Positions 45,461 through 57,640 are shown, numbered from the stretch's first letter. The stretch is 64,000 bases of DNA from Corbicula japonica (GCA_038501625.1 JAZAYU010000012.1:8680001-8744000); one strand, 5' to 3'. The notes: generated by a model from the sequence alone, not told the origin. Made by a program: numbers and translations.

Positions 45461-45835
45461 ACACACTCAGTCTGGTATACAGACAACAATTTCATCTTGA
45501 CCTAAGCCAAGAAACTGATAACAGACACATACTGACACACAGGCAACAGACTCATACTGACACAAAAATAACAGACACATACTGATACACAGACAAGAGA
45601 CACATACTGACACACATACAACAGACACATACTGACACACAGACAAGAGACACATACTGATGCACAGCCAACAGACACATACTGACATACAGACAACAGA
45701 CACATACTGACACACAGATGATATACAACAAACACATACTGACACAGATTCAAGAATACAAGGGCACACAACTTTATAGGCATCAAAAGTGGCACACAAC
45801 ACAGAAAACAGACACACTTGACACCTAGGTAATAA
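45461..45835. repeat. Minisatellite, acagacacatactgacacac-type
   Basis: About fifteen variants of a 20-30-bp unit. The minus strand is open in overlapping frames giving Cys/Val/Ser-rich translations, a consequence of the repeat and not a gene. Confidence 0.8.
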
Positions 45836-46240
45836 ACAAGTTAAAAATCATCCAACTTGAACATTTTCTAAAAAAACTTATATAGAGAGGAAATGTTCAA
45901 AATTAAGTGTGTATATGATTTAATAATTCAGAGAGTAGAGCAAGTCACTTTGATTTAAGGAAAACAGTGTTAATTTAGAACATGATTAATAACTCTGAAA
46001 TTCAGGTGATTGGATATGGCCAAATTTGGGCTTTAGTTTTAAAAATATTTGTGTTGATGTTTAAGCTTAACTTAGAACTAAGGGAATATTTTGAGTTATT
46101 GTCAATATGGTTTGCTGCACTAACATATCCGTCATCAGATACTTATTGCTGATTGTATTATGTTACTGTACATCCTAGTGGTGAATGGATGGTTACATAA
46201 TAGAATAAGCCATGGGTATTTCCAATGAAGCAAGGGCCGT

Positions 46241-46745
46241 CCACCGCTTTCATACGACTTTGACAAAAGAAATTTGTCAAAATCTCTCAAAATGCAGTTC
46301 AATGAAACTATTTTTACATATGTTAAGAACAGTTAGAACATTGAAGCAAAATAGCTAGAAGTAATAATTTCCTCAAATTCTATTTACATCCAAACATAAA
46401 AATTAAACATGGCAAAACAAGTTTTTAAATGTCCACATAAGTAGTATGATACTGATAACAAGATCTTATGTCATTTTGAAAAACTTTCAATTCTGGAGAA
46501 AGAAATATTTATGCGACCAGGAAACTCGGGTCAAACACAGTTTAACAAATATGAAATATTGTGTACATTTGTTTGAGAGACACAAGACATTGTTGTCCAT
46601 TTCATATTACTCATGTTAGAATTTAAAACATTGTTCGACATTGTTTAGATTTTGCAATTGGATATAAATAGAACTTTAGGGAGTGGTTAGAGCTAACTAT
46701 TTTTCTTTACTCTTAACATTTCTTAACATATGTAAAATAAAGATA
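46241..46745. mobile_element. Possible fold-back element
   Basis: Near-end arms tatttttacatatgttaag (about 46309) and cttaacatatgtaaaataa (about 46722) are inverted. The left side starts with caaaatgcagttcaatgaaac, the terminus also seen at 35969, 55362 and the end of the window. Confidence 0.45.
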
Positions 46746-46762
46746 CTCCATATACACACTGT

Positions 46763-46993
46763 TTAACCCTTTCCTGGATATATACGCATTTTTACGCATG
46801 TGCGACCAGTGTAGATCCACATGTGTGCCGTCTGATCAGGATCTGCACTGGTCGCATTTTGGTCAGAAATATCCCAATGAATCAAAAAGCGAATAGTATA
46901 CATCCTGATCAGATGGCACAAATGTGCCGGCTGATCTGGATCTAAACTGTTTGGCCCTAGCAATAAAGGTGTGTCTATACAGGAATGGGTTAA
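46763..46993 (+). mobile_element. TTAA MITE, intact ends
   Basis: TTAA at both ends (46763-46766, 46990-46993), TIR ccctttcctg.ata / tat.caggaatggg. The first hairpin lost one half-arm. Confidence 0.8.
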
Positions 46994-46997
46994 AGCA

Positions 46998-47329
46998 TAT
47001 GTGACAAGTGTAGATGAAGACCAGTGGCACATGCATGCTGTCAGATCAGGATCTGCACTTGTTCATGGTCAGAAATAACCTAATGAATCGGAAAGTGAAC
47101 ATTGTAGGTCCTGATCAAGCTGATCTGTGCCCAAGGTTATAAAACTGAGCATGGAAACCAGTCTCAAATCTCAAGCATCTGATTGGCTGAAATGGCAACT
47201 GGTCGCCATTTCAGCCAATCAGATGCTTGAGATTTGAGACTGGTTTCCAAACTCAGTTTTATAACCTTCAACCCAGGATCTACACTGTTTGCCCATGCAA
47301 TAAAGGTGTCATTGTGGAATCAAGGATTA
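46998..47329 (+). mobile_element. TTAA MITE split by a fold-back insertion
   Basis: Left part to 47132 and right part from 47269 form one MITE copy (catgcaataaaggtgtcatt ... gattaa). The interruption falls inside hairpin 2. Confidence 0.65.
47133..47268. mobile_element. 136-bp near-perfect palindrome (fold-back) inside the MITE
   Basis: Arms of 64 bp, aaggttataaaactgag ... gctgaaatggc, pair with the downstream gccatttcagc ... ctcagttttataacctt. The only clear mismatch is two bases after ctgag. The loop is aactggtc. No target duplication is certain. Confidence 0.85.
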
Positions 47330-47707
47330 ATAAAAATTATTTCTGCAAAGTTTTATTGAACTGCATTTTGCCATTACAGAGATTTTGATAATTTTGTTTT
47401 TATTGATTAAAATGCAATAACATCTGCGAACAGGACTAGATATTGAAAATTGGTAGTTACAGATTTCACAAAATTCATTGATAATAAAAATCAATTATAA
47501 AAAAGAAAGAATGCAGCAAAACTGGTATTTTACATCATGCTTTAAGGCAGTCTTTTTAATGTAACCATATGAAATAAAATGTATTTAATTTCCATTTTCA
47601 TCATTAAAATTTTAAAAATGTGTTTTTTCCAGCTTTTATTATTTTCAGATTCCACTTTTCCCTGACCATCAGCTTTTGGAATCAACTTTGCTTGTCATGG
47701 CTGAGGC

Positions 47708-47792
47708 TGTAGGACCAGGGTTCGAACCTGGGACCTCCTCATGAACATAAAAGCACAGTTCTGAGTTGCTCTACCAGCTGAGCTACCCAACT
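47708..47792 (-). tRNA. tRNA-like sequence, left copy
   Basis: Reverse complement of 63558-63642: D-arm tagctcagctggtagagc and T-arm ccaggttcgaaccctgg are excellent pol III A and B boxes. The acceptor pairs 5 of 7 and the anticodon arm does not fold normally. Likely a tRNA-derived relic carried in the duplicated segment. Confidence 0.5.
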
Positions 47793-47954
47793 GCCTTGCC
47801 ATGACTAAATAAAGTTAAAACTAAAAGATATGATGGTAAGGAAAAAAGAATCTTAAAAACCCTCCTCCCATACTTAAGCAACAAGGTACAATATTAAAAC
47901 AAAGAAAAGAAAACAAGATATGAAAAGAAACAATAAATGTAAATCACATTCACG

Positions 47955-48360
47955 AAAAAAAAAAAAAAGTCTCTGAACGGCGGCAGAGACCTTTCTTTTT
48001 GGGGGCGAAAAATTTTGCTAAGTATATAAATATACTTTTCACCTTATACCAAAGGAGTTAGGTGTAGGTATTAACTATAAGAAAATTATTTTATGCTGAA
48101 ATAATGAAATCAATATTAAAACAATAATTAAAGAATCACATTCATGAAAAAAAAAAAAGTCTCTGAACAGAGGCAGAGACCTTTCTTTTTTTGGAAAAAA
48201 TTTTGCTAAGTATAAATATACTTTTTACCTTATGCCAAAGGATTTAGGTGTAGGTTTTAGACTTTTACATAGTAATTTAATGCTGAAATAATGAAATAAA
48301 TATCAAAGCAATAAAAAAAGTATCTCATTCAAAGACGTTACTTTTTGGGGGAAAAATTTT
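47955..48360 (+). repeat. Tandem units of about 190 bp
   Basis: gtctctgaac at 47968 and 48159 with following cagagacctttctttt and ttttgctaagtat.aatatacttt; a third, partial unit starts near 48330. Confidence 0.7.
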
Positions 48361-48501
48361 GCTAAGTAAAGAAATACTTTATATATGTTCCAATGAAGTT
48401 AAGGGGGATCCAACTAGATATTTTTAAGATGAAATAACTTATTGCTTTCTTGAAAAAAATGACATCCACAAAATAGGAAGTCTGATTTGCCAGAGAATCT
48501 C

Positions 48502-48719
48502 TTAACCCTTTCCTCAACATATTCGCATTTTTAAGCATGTGCGACCAGTGTAGATCCAGATCAGCCAGCATATCTGTGCCATCTGATCAGGATCTGCACT
48601 GATAGCATTTTGGTCAGAAATAGCCTGACCGAAAGTGAACAGTGCAGATTTTGATCAGACGATGTGTCTGCTGATCTGGATCTACACAATACAGGTGTAT
48701 CTATGGAGGAAAGGGTTAA
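48502..48719 (+). mobile_element. TTAA MITE inside the left inverted copy
   Basis: TTAA both ends; ccctttcctcaacat versus atggaggaaaggg. Identical counterpart at 62631-62848. Confidence 0.8.
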
Positions 48720-48811
48720 GGAAAAAAATATGCTTAGTATAGTAAGGACAAAATTCCATTCATGAAACTTTGCACACATAAATATTCTTAATGTTTTTTA
48801 TTTACCCCGCC

Positions 48812-50187
48812 GTCATTGCATGTTCATCGCGAAGTCTGTTTGTGCTAATATTTCACATATTGCCAGGGGAATGATGAAATTTTCCAACAGTGCTGACAGA
48901 TTTATGCAGATTTTCAGATCTATTTAGCATTTAGCTACAAAACGCAAAACTTCAAGAATTCATCACAAACTTCCAAATTTAAATCACGATAAATTGTTTG
49001 TTATCCCTTCTACCACTTCAGAAATCAATGGATATGTGCAGAATTTTATTGGCTTTTAAAATTGGCCGATATTTCTTTCCAAGATTTAATCCAAACTAGC
49101 GAAAATGATAATTTCCTACACCACTGTCAAGTATGAAAAAACTTACCAAGTCTACGCCTGGGTGTGATTCTAGATCTTCAAATGCAAAAGTAATAATTGT
49201 ACAAAGATCTGATAACAAGAGATACATCCATAATAGTGCCGTATCCAGATCTACTGAATATTCCTTAGGAAATTATGTTAATTTTATGAAATAAAATACA
49301 CTTAACCAATGTTCTAACTACACCAACATAAAATTTTTATTTCTTCGCATATAATTGGTGTGCACTGTTCAAATTTGAAATACATTAAGAACCATCATTT
49401 TCTCAACAAAAGTTTCTTATGCCATTTGGAACAATTTTAAACATGGTTTCTTAAAGCCCCAGCCTAAACTTAAGTAAGAATATACTATTGAAAAATCATA
49501 TTTGTCCATATAGACTCTAATATATAAAGTCTCTAACAGAACACAAAAGGTCGGATCGAATTCTTATAGACGGGATTTTCAATGTTAAATTATCTTTAAT
49601 GAACTTTTTAGAAGCTAAATATAATGGACCTATATTAAGAACCTATTTTTGACGAAGTGACCACTTCATGCGCGATCTCAATTTCTGTGACGTTTCGAAA
49701 ATCCTACTTTCGCTTTTAGTATCGCGCACCAAATTTATTTGAGTAAATTAAAATTTTATTAGCCTGAACTAATGCTGCAAATTTGTGCCTATAGCTCCAA
49801 ATACATGTAATATTTCATACAAGAGCGGGTTAAATTGAAGTAATGCAGCTTAAATCTTTTCATGCTATTCTCTTTATTTCTGAAAGGAGCCTGTTCACAA
49901 AGGCCTAAAATTATGTAAAATTTATGTAAAAAGTTTTGTTACAAACCTTAGATTTTAATGGTATTGAATATATAAATGTTTACACTTAAAGATATCTAAT
50001 CGTTTTATATCAAACACTGTTAAAACAGGTAAATAATGGACCATCAACAGTGCCTAAAATTATGAAAATGTGCAAAAAAATTCCAGTTTTGTCCATTTTC
50101 AGAGCAGATTTTAGAGGATTTCATTATGGGCACACTTTTCGACCACAGGTGTCCATATCATTGTTGAAAAATAAAATTCCAATAAAG
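48812..50187. other. No gene recognised
   Basis: AT-rich non-coding sequence. A locally GC-richer patch at 49645-49740 (gcgcgatctcaatttctgtg ... tatcgcgcacc) has weak inverted symmetry. Confidence 0.35.
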
Positions 50188-50668
50188 AAACAAGAGGGTC
50201 CATAGGACCCTGGGTCGCTCACCTGTCAACAACTGCTCAATGCTTGCAAGAGTTTTGTGCAAGTGTGGTAAAATCAAGTAAAAAAATAAAGCTGCTATTG
50301 TGAAAACGTCAAAATAGCTTACTTTGGCTCTTTCAAGGGCCATAACTCTGGAACCAATTATGGAATCTAGCTGGTTCAAGAAAGGAACTGAGATCTTAAC
50401 TCGATTTCAAGGAAACATGACCCAGTTTCAAACATGACCTAGATAGCATTAAGATAAACATTCTGACCAAGTTTAAAGAAGATCGCACCAAATTACAACC
50501 GCTAGAGTGCAGACAAGCTTTTTCTATAATTTTTCCTAGTGACCTATATTTCAAGGTAACATGACCCAGTTTTGAACTTGACATAGATATCATTGAGATA
50601 AACATTCTGACCAAGCTTAAAGAAGATCACACCAAAATTAAGACAGCTAGAGTGCAGACAAGCTTTTT

Positions 50669-51284
50669 TGTGTCGCCCTTTCGAAGAAATGGCAATACCT
50701 AGGGATTGCTTTGTCCGTCCGTCCATCCGTTGGTCTGTCAGTCCGTCACGAAAAACTTAACGTTGGCTATAACTTTGCCATTTCTCAATATTTTTTCATG
50801 AAACTTTCAAATTATATTATGACAACACACTCATGATGATGCCAAATTCTTTAGGTCAAAATCACATTTGATGGAGTTAGGCACCTTTTTGTACTTGGAT
50901 TTTAACACAAAAACTAAATGTTTTCAATAACTTTGCCATTTCTCAATTCCTTTTAATGAAACTTTCAAATTATATTGCTTATGACAACATGCTCATGATG
51001 ATGCTGAATTCTCTAAGTCAACGTCGCATTTGATGGAGTTACGCCCCTTTTTGTACTTAGATTTTTACATGATAACATAATGTTTGCCATAACTTTGCGA
51101 TTTCTCAATATTTCTTCATGAAACTTTCTAATTATGTTGCTCAAGACAACACACTTGTGATGATGACAAGTTGTTTCTGTCAAGATGGAGTTATGCCCCT
51201 TTTTGTACTTGCATTTTTCTTAGGACATTGTATCCGAGGGCGACACAAGTGTTCAACTGAACACCCATTTAGTCTTTAAGACCT
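50669..51284 (+). mobile_element. Nested Helentron-like element (gtgtcgccc ... gggcgacac)
   Basis: Starts gtgtcgccctttcg, carries gtccgtccgtccatccg and three about 150-bp units (ataactttgccatttctcaat...gaaactttcaaattatat...gacaacacactcatgatgatgcc), and ends with gggcgacacaagtgttcaac, a gtgttcaactgaacac hairpin and ccatttagtcttt. Confidence 0.65.
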
Positions 51285-52026
51285 AGTGACCTAGTTTTTA
51301 GGGTCACATGACCCAGTAACAAACTTGATCTAAATATCATTGCGATAAACATTCTGATCAAGTGTAAAGAAGATCGCACCATAATTAAGACTGCTAGAGG
51401 GCGGACAAGCTTTTTCTATTATTTGACCTAGTGATCTAGATTTCAAGGTCACACAGTCTTCGGGAAAGGCACCGGACCACTGGTCATGTCGGGCAAAATT
51501 TACTACAGTCCAGCAGTTTTGTGAAGTCGTCGGTCCGGCTGACCGGCAATTTTTTTTCGGCATTTTAGGTATGAAAAATCTTGGTGCAAACAATATTTCC
51601 ATTATAATTACACAGCAGCTCTGTTAAATCACGATCCGTTTTATCTCGATATCCAATATATCGCGCTCGTTCCGTGGATCCCAAATTTTTTTGTACATTT
51701 ACAATGTGTATGTTTGTTCATTCTTCGTGGGTGGTAAAAAAGACCGAATGATCAAATCAACTTTGGTGACAAATTCATGAAACGCACACTTTTTTCGTGT
51801 TGACATTATGTCATTACAGGTGAATGTTGTTTATTACATTTTGTATATTTAGAACTTTTTTATATTTTTTTAGACCACAAGAAGGCTGTTGGAGATGCCA
51901 AGCTCCAGCAACAGATGCAGATTGTCTGCTAGACAAGTTTCAATGGACATAAGTGGGAGTGCTAAGACACTGAAAGACCTTGCCATATTTATTTTAGTCA
52001 TTTTTTTCAAGAATAAATAGATTTAA

Positions 52027-52808
52027 GGTATGACCATCCTAATGGGCACTATTAAGAATCCAACATCTGATTATTTTTTCATCAACTGCTTCATACCACT
52101 GACTTGTATGCAAAATTCTAATGATTTTCACCGTGTAGTTTTTGAGATTTTTTGCTTTTTTTATTTAAAAAAATGAGAAAAAACGTGAAAGTATCCAAAT
52201 TCTTTAATCGGTGACAAAATTTTTTGTTATTGATAAATTCAACTCAAACTTTTTACAGTTTATCCAAAATATGTTATATTTTACTAAACCAATTTAAGAT
52301 ATAATATATAAATACAGAATTTATCTTAAAATGACATTTTTTGACCAAATAAATTTAAAAAATGCATTTTTTTATATTTCACGAGACTAAATTAATGAAA
52401 ATTGTGCAAAATCCTGATTGGTGCAATATACAAAAATTTACCATTTTTTTACTATATACCTTAAACAAAATTTAAACAAAATTTCAGAGAAGTTTACCGT
52501 CCAGTTTTAGAAATTTTCAAATTGATGACTTGAACAAACACTATTCTGATAGCGAAAACCCCTTTAATCTTGATTATTTTGCTTATTTTAGTTAAAATCA
52601 TGAGAATTTTATATTCAATGACAGAATTACACAGGAAAAAAAAGAAATATACCAATTATTTTAGCTCTAGGCTTACAAAAAAAATTAGCTTCCAGTGGGA
52701 TTTGAACCCTGGTCCTCTTGCATGAGAGAACTCTATGCTAATTTACTACTATAGTTACCTCCCTTGGATACTCTTCTTGATATAGGTATTCATTAGGATG
52801 GTCATACC
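52027..52808 (+). mobile_element. 0.8-kb TTAA-flanked TIR element nested in the preceding one
   Basis: Perfect 18-bp TIRs ggtatgaccatcctaatg / cattaggatggtcatacc, with TTAA immediately outside at 52023-52026 and 52809-52812. Non-coding. A TTAA target is typical of piggyBac or Kolobok-type transposons; different from the double-hairpin MITE family. Confidence 0.85.
52682..52762 (-). tRNA. tRNA-like relic within the TTAA element
   Basis: Minus strand contains a ggttcaaatccc B box in ccagggttcaaatcccactgg and a loosely A-box-like gtaactatagtagtaa. Stems are poor, so probably a tRNA-derived fragment. Confidence 0.35.
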
Positions 52809-53333
52809 TTAATAATCTGTATTGTTGTTTTGTAACATGTGTGGGGGTAAAAAGTGAAAAAGGAGCTGTTTGATTGGCTCCAATGTATGTGTAGCATAAA
52901 TATAGTGAAATAAGATAGTTTTACGAAGAATATAATTGTTTTTGTTTCGGTCTGGCAAATTTTTTTTGGTCTGGCAGATTTTTTTGTTTTCACCAGACCG
53001 GATGACTGGCAGTTTTTCATCCCTTTTGCGAAGACTGGTCACATGACCCAGTTTCGAACTTGACCTAGATATCATTGAGATAAACATTCTGACCAAGTTT
53101 GAAGATCAGACCAAAATTACAACCCCTAGAGTGTGGACAACAATTGTGAATGGACGGACGACGGATGGATGGATGACAGACGAAAGCCCCTAACAAAAGC
53201 TCACCCTGTCACTATGTGACAGGTGAGCTAAAAAAAGTATTTGTTTTTTGCCAAAAGGTTTAGTCGACATCGATAAGGTTATTGCGAAAACCATTTTCGT
53301 TCTGGCATTACGTAGTGTCTTTCCCAATCTATA

Positions 53334-55042
53334 CAAGAGCCATGATACACATGGTCAATCCCCTCGCTGAAAAAATAATTTACCTGAAGGTTGTACTTTC
53401 GTATAATTTACCTGGAGAGGAAATCCTTGAGATGCTATAAAGTTATAGTCATGCTGAGTACAGTTTTCAAGTAAGTTGTTGCAGTTTGAAGAAAACCCCT
53501 AAAAAATAGGCAAGGTAGAGTCATTGTTTTTACACATTGCATTACCAACCAATGTGCTCTGTCAGTGCATGAAGTTTGAATAAAATCCCTCTAGTAGTTT
53601 TGGAGTTATGCTCCGGACAAATTTATCAAGTAATTCTGATAAAGGGGAATAACTCTAAAAATAGGCAAGATAGAGTTATTGTTCTTGCACACTGCACTAC
53701 CTACCAATGTGCTCTGTAACGTAGGGTCGGTTGTAATCCGGTTGGAAGCAAACAAGCCACGAGACGTTTTCAACAATTTTATTAGCGACAACCCAAGGTT
53801 CACTTGTAACTTTCAAAATCAGTCTCCCCTTTTTTTTCTTTTAACACAAAATTCAATCCAGTTTATATAGCATTTTTGAAGGTCGATCGACATTTCAGCT
53901 GCCTCCACACATGTTGCTGATGCGAAACTTTGTTAGTAGAAAGTGCCAATCATGATACTAAATTTGTGTCATTATTTATATGCACTGGAGTGCAATCAGA
54001 CAATATATCTCTAAGAATTTAATACAATTTACTAATTAGTGCCAGATTGAAAGATCAACTTGTTTTTGTTAATTTAAAAGTCCCTGCTTTTGTCACCTTC
54101 TACAATAACATCATGTATTTTAACTGAAAGCTTGCTAACTTTTATGCAGCTAGAATATCCTCCGACCTATTTCAAATATCAAAGTGAACTTAAATTAATA
54201 TAAAATAATTAATACAATATAATTAAATAATATTGCAACATAGTGTCCATGCATGATAATAAACATAGGCCACTATGTTACAGCTCTGTCAGTGTATGAA
54301 ATTTGAATAAAATCCCTCAAGTAGTTTTGGAGTTATGCTCCGGACAAATTTATCAAGTAAATATGATAAAGAGGAATAACTCTAAAAAAAGGCAAGGTAG
54401 AGTTATTGTTCTTGCACAGTGCACTACCTACCAATGTGCTCTGTCAGTGTATGAAGTTTGAATAAAATCCCAAAAGTAGTTTTGGAGTTATGCTCTGGAC
54501 AAAATTTATCAAGTAAATATGATAAAGGGAAATAACTCTAAAAAAGGCAAGGTAGAGTTATTGTTCTTGCACATTGCACTACCTACTAATGTGCTCTGTC
54601 AGTGTATGAAGTTTGAATAAAATCCCTGAGTAGTTTTGGAGTTATGCTGCGGACAAAATTTATCAAGTAATTCTGATAAAGGGGAATAACTCTAAAAATA
54701 AGGAAGGTAGAGTTATTGTTCTTGCACACTGCACTACCTACCAATGTGCTCTGTCAGTGTATGAAGTTTGAATAAAATCCCTCAAGTAGTTTTGGAGTTA
54801 TGCTCCGGACAAAATTAATCAAGTAAATATGATAAAGGCGAATAACTCTAAAAATAGGGAAGGTAGAGTTATTGTTCTTGCACACTGCACTACCTACCAA
54901 TGTGCTCTGTCAGTGTATGAAGTTTGAATAAAATCCCTCAAGTAGTTTTGGAGTTATGCTCCGGACAAAATTGTTTCGGATGGAGGCACAGGCGCACGGA
55001 TGCATGGACGAAGGGCATTTCTAATATCCCCCTCACCTTCGG
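53334..55042 (+). mobile_element. Helentron-like element (family H), interrupted at 53715-54282
   Basis: About 145-bp units (agttttggagttatgctccgg, gataaag.ggaataactctaaaaa.aggcaaggtagagttattgttcttgcaca.tgcactacctaccaatgtgctctgtcagtgtatgaagtttgaataaaatccct), an acggatgcatggacga tail and a terminal hairpin cccccac-type (atccccctcaccttcggtgg). Confidence 0.65.
53715..54282 (+). mobile_element. Solo-LTR-like insertion (568 bp)
   Basis: Begins tgtaacgtag, ends ctatgttaca (TG...CA with inverted tgtaac/gttaca), flanked by gctc (53711-53714, 54283-54286). Contains a tttatata box and an aataaaca near the end. The interrupted array unit resumes in register. Superfamily not determinable; length and 4-bp duplication fit Ty3/gypsy-type. 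Confidence 0.6.
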
Positions 55043-55659
55043 TGGGGGGATAAAAATATTCCAAGGCCCATACATAAAATACATATTTTTCAAACATAAT
55101 ATCTACCATAAACTTGAAACTTTTTTTATTTTTACGCTCTAAAATCTTCTTTGTTTTTGGATGCATCATCTCAAATATTTACTTTGACAGCCATGATGCT
55201 TCCAAATGGTTCCTATCAGTTTACAAACTTTGACAATGTCATATTTTGTAATTGTTTTTCCGATTGGCTGGTGTTTGAGCAATTGAAATTTGACTTTATG
55301 TCAGTGGGCATCTATTGACAGCGGTAAAAAATAGAAATATCAAAATCTATGTAACAGCAAAATAGTTCATTAAAACTTTGTCCAAATAATCATTGTTAGT
55401 TTATCTTCATTTTACATATACATTTATTAAGAAAAGTTCGAACAGTAAAGACCAAGTGACAGGAAATTATCACAGGTTTTCATTTTCCAGACTGATGGCC
55501 GAGCACAAATGTGTTAGTCAGTAGATATACATAATGTGAAAAAGAAACAGAGTTTTATAATAACAGAGTATTCTCCCCTTTTATATATACCTAAATAAGG
55601 AGACACAAAATTGCTAATAAACGGACAGATGACCAGGGGAATAACATTATACATTGACA
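55043..55659. other. No gene recognised
   Basis: AT-rich. At 55362 the terminus gcaaaatagttcattaaaac, shared with 35969, 46288 and 63979, is present. Confidence 0.35.
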
Positions 55660-55736
55660 TGAGGGCTAATTAGCCTTAAATTGCTCACCTGATTCTAAGA
55701 TACATGAAATGAAAGGTAGAACAGAACACATTGAAG

Positions 55737-55787
55737 TACAGTACAGTACAGTACAGTACAGTACAGTACAGTACAGTACAGTACAGT
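55737..55787. repeat. (GTACA)n microsatellite, about 10 repeats
   Basis: Uninterrupted pentanucleotide array. Confidence 0.95.
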
Positions 55788-56476
55788 GCCAATATCCCAA
55801 GTTTGGTGACAATAAGCCAAAGCAATCTCAAGTTTTTTAACTGAACAGGGCTTTTTTTCACCATTTTGGGAATATGACCCATACCCCTGGAATTGGGAAA
55901 TTTATCGTCGTTTTGCCAGAAATTAGTAATTTTTTTAGCATCATTGGGGAATAAGAAGTGTTACTGTTATCTGCTGTTTTTTAAAACATTGCCATCCATA
56001 TTTAATATTGTCAGTAATTCCTGGCTTAAAGAGCAAAAGATGCAGTGATGATGCTGTTGTTTTTCATCAGAAATGTTTGTTTTGATTCAACTGGGAATTT
56101 TTCTTCTCAAATTGGGAAAAAAGTATATGTTTTGCCATTGGGAACATGACCGAACAATGGCTATAAAATGAACTGAAAAAAAGGCCTGCTGAAACTGAAT
56201 TTCTATTTGAGCAACAGTGACATAGGCCTTGAATACATACACCTGGTTAGCAATCCCAAAAAGATGCCTCTTGATATAAGCTACCCATACACTAAGTTTG
56301 AAGTCAATAGGCCAAAGCAAACTCAAGTTATTAAGTGGAAACTGAATTTCTATTTTTAGCAACAGTGACCTTGACTTTGATCACAGACACGTGGGTAGCA
56401 ATACCTAGCTGCCTCTTGATATAAGCTACCCATACACAGGGTTTAGAGAATAGGCAAAAGCAAACTCAAGTAATTA

Positions 56477-57640
56477 CACTGCGGACTCTTTATAACGCGC
56501 TTCGTTTAGATCCGCGCTCCATTATAACGCGGTCGTCCCATGGATCCCCCTTTTTTTTCTAAGTCCATATTTTACCATGAAACGGCAAAAAATCGAAACC
56601 GGAAGTCATTTTTAATCGTAAAACGGCAAATAAATCGAAACCGGAAGTCACAATTGTAACATGTACATAAGTGACGCACACATTTTATCCCTAAAACAAC
56701 CATGTTTTAACACCTTTCCCAGTGACAGATATCAGCCCGAGGCAGACTTGTGAATGCTTACTTACTGTTTATCATTGATCCATTACTAAATTCGATTGTC
56801 CCTATAATTATCACATAATCCGCACAATTCAGAAAGAAACAAAAAAATATTCCCAATCATGTTTTAAACATGTCGGTAGTTCATTGATGTACATTTTGCT
56901 TTGATCCGCCTTCCTGTTAATTTCATGGATGTTGCATTTTTTTACTATGGAGGTAAACAGCGATAATATCTGTCAATGAAATGCGACTTCACAGAAAAAT
57001 GTCGGCTCGTATCGACACTGAGATGTTTTGTCGGCTCTGCTATGAAATCGTTTGATCTGCAAGAAGTGTGTACGTGACATTTGGCATTTTTTAGCTGGTT
57101 TAAGTTGGTTGACGATGCAATAATACTGAAATATTATACTGGAGATAAAATTAGGATGTAATTTATAAATTATGGAATATGTTCACGATGGTTAGTGTTT
57201 TAGTATTTATTTTACATTTACGTTCGTAAATGTCAGAGTTTGTGTACAAAAAAAATAAAATATTTCTGCAGGCATCTAAACAAACTAGATATACGGTCTT
57301 TAATTCCATTACAATATTTAAGGCCGATCCGATTTTGATCTTGGTGTTATTAGTCAGTCTCTTGCCGTTTTGCTTTTTTATTTGAACTTTGGTAATTGTA
57401 TGTCTTGTAAGAAATATTATTTGTCGAGTACAGTGTGGGGAATCATGACGTTACGTGGAATTATGCATAATCTCGTTAGTTGTGTATTAGGTAGTATATT
57501 TGCGCGAGAAAATCGGGTCATGTATTTTTCGCGGGAAAATCGGGACATGTATTTTGCGCGGGGAAATATAACGCGGTTTCACTTATTAAAGCGGTCGGGA
57601 TGATGGACCCGTTATACCGCGTTATAAAGAGTCTGCGGTG
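56477..57640 (+). mobile_element. 1.16-kb non-autonomous Tc1/mariner (Tigger/pogo-like) element
   Basis: TIRs cactgcggactctttataac / gttataaagagtctgcggtg (two mismatches) flanked by TA. Excision would restore a family F unit. Subterminal copies of ataacgcgg are present. A 77-codon frame (57370-57603) has no transposase motif. Confidence 0.75.

Larger units (their letters stand above)
47350..48811 (+). repeat. Left copy of a large inverted duplication (partner 62415-64000)
   Basis: Reverse complement of 62631-64000 with no net indel from 47350 to the end of the MITE at 48719 (paired coordinates sum to 111,350 at both landmarks checked). Beyond the MITE the match weakens and this copy lacks about 130 bp. 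Contains a tRNA-like relic, about 190-bp tandem units with hairpin gtctctg..cagagac, and a MITE. Confidence 0.8.
51454..53037 (+). mobile_element. 1.6-kb nested TIR element with CAG ends and 6-bp duplication
   Basis: cagtcttcg / cgaagactg, directly flanked by gtcaca on both sides (51448-51453, 53038-53043). Removing it restores the host unit (aaggtcacatgacccag). Same end type as 24268-25505. No transposase. Confidence 0.8.
50188..53229 (-). mobile_element. Helentron-like element (family F type, minus strand) with nested insertions
   Basis: Reads on the minus strand from agctcacctgtc (right) to a gggtcctatggaccc hairpin plus tcttgttt (left). Core units (gatcgcaccaaattac.a.c.ctagagtgcagacaag...cctagtgacct...aacatgacccagttt) lie at 50400-50660, 51285-51453 and 53038-53115. 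The microsatellite acggacgacggatgg is near 53150. Interrupted by 50669-51284 and 51454-53037. Confidence 0.7.

Noticed and set aside
45467..45817. Minus-strand Cys/Val-rich protein of 116 residues
   Set aside because: Produced by a minisatellite open in several frames at once.
48362..48779. Frames conserved between 48.4 and 62.8 kb
   Set aside because: Identity reflects the inverted duplication and MITE, not coding conservation.
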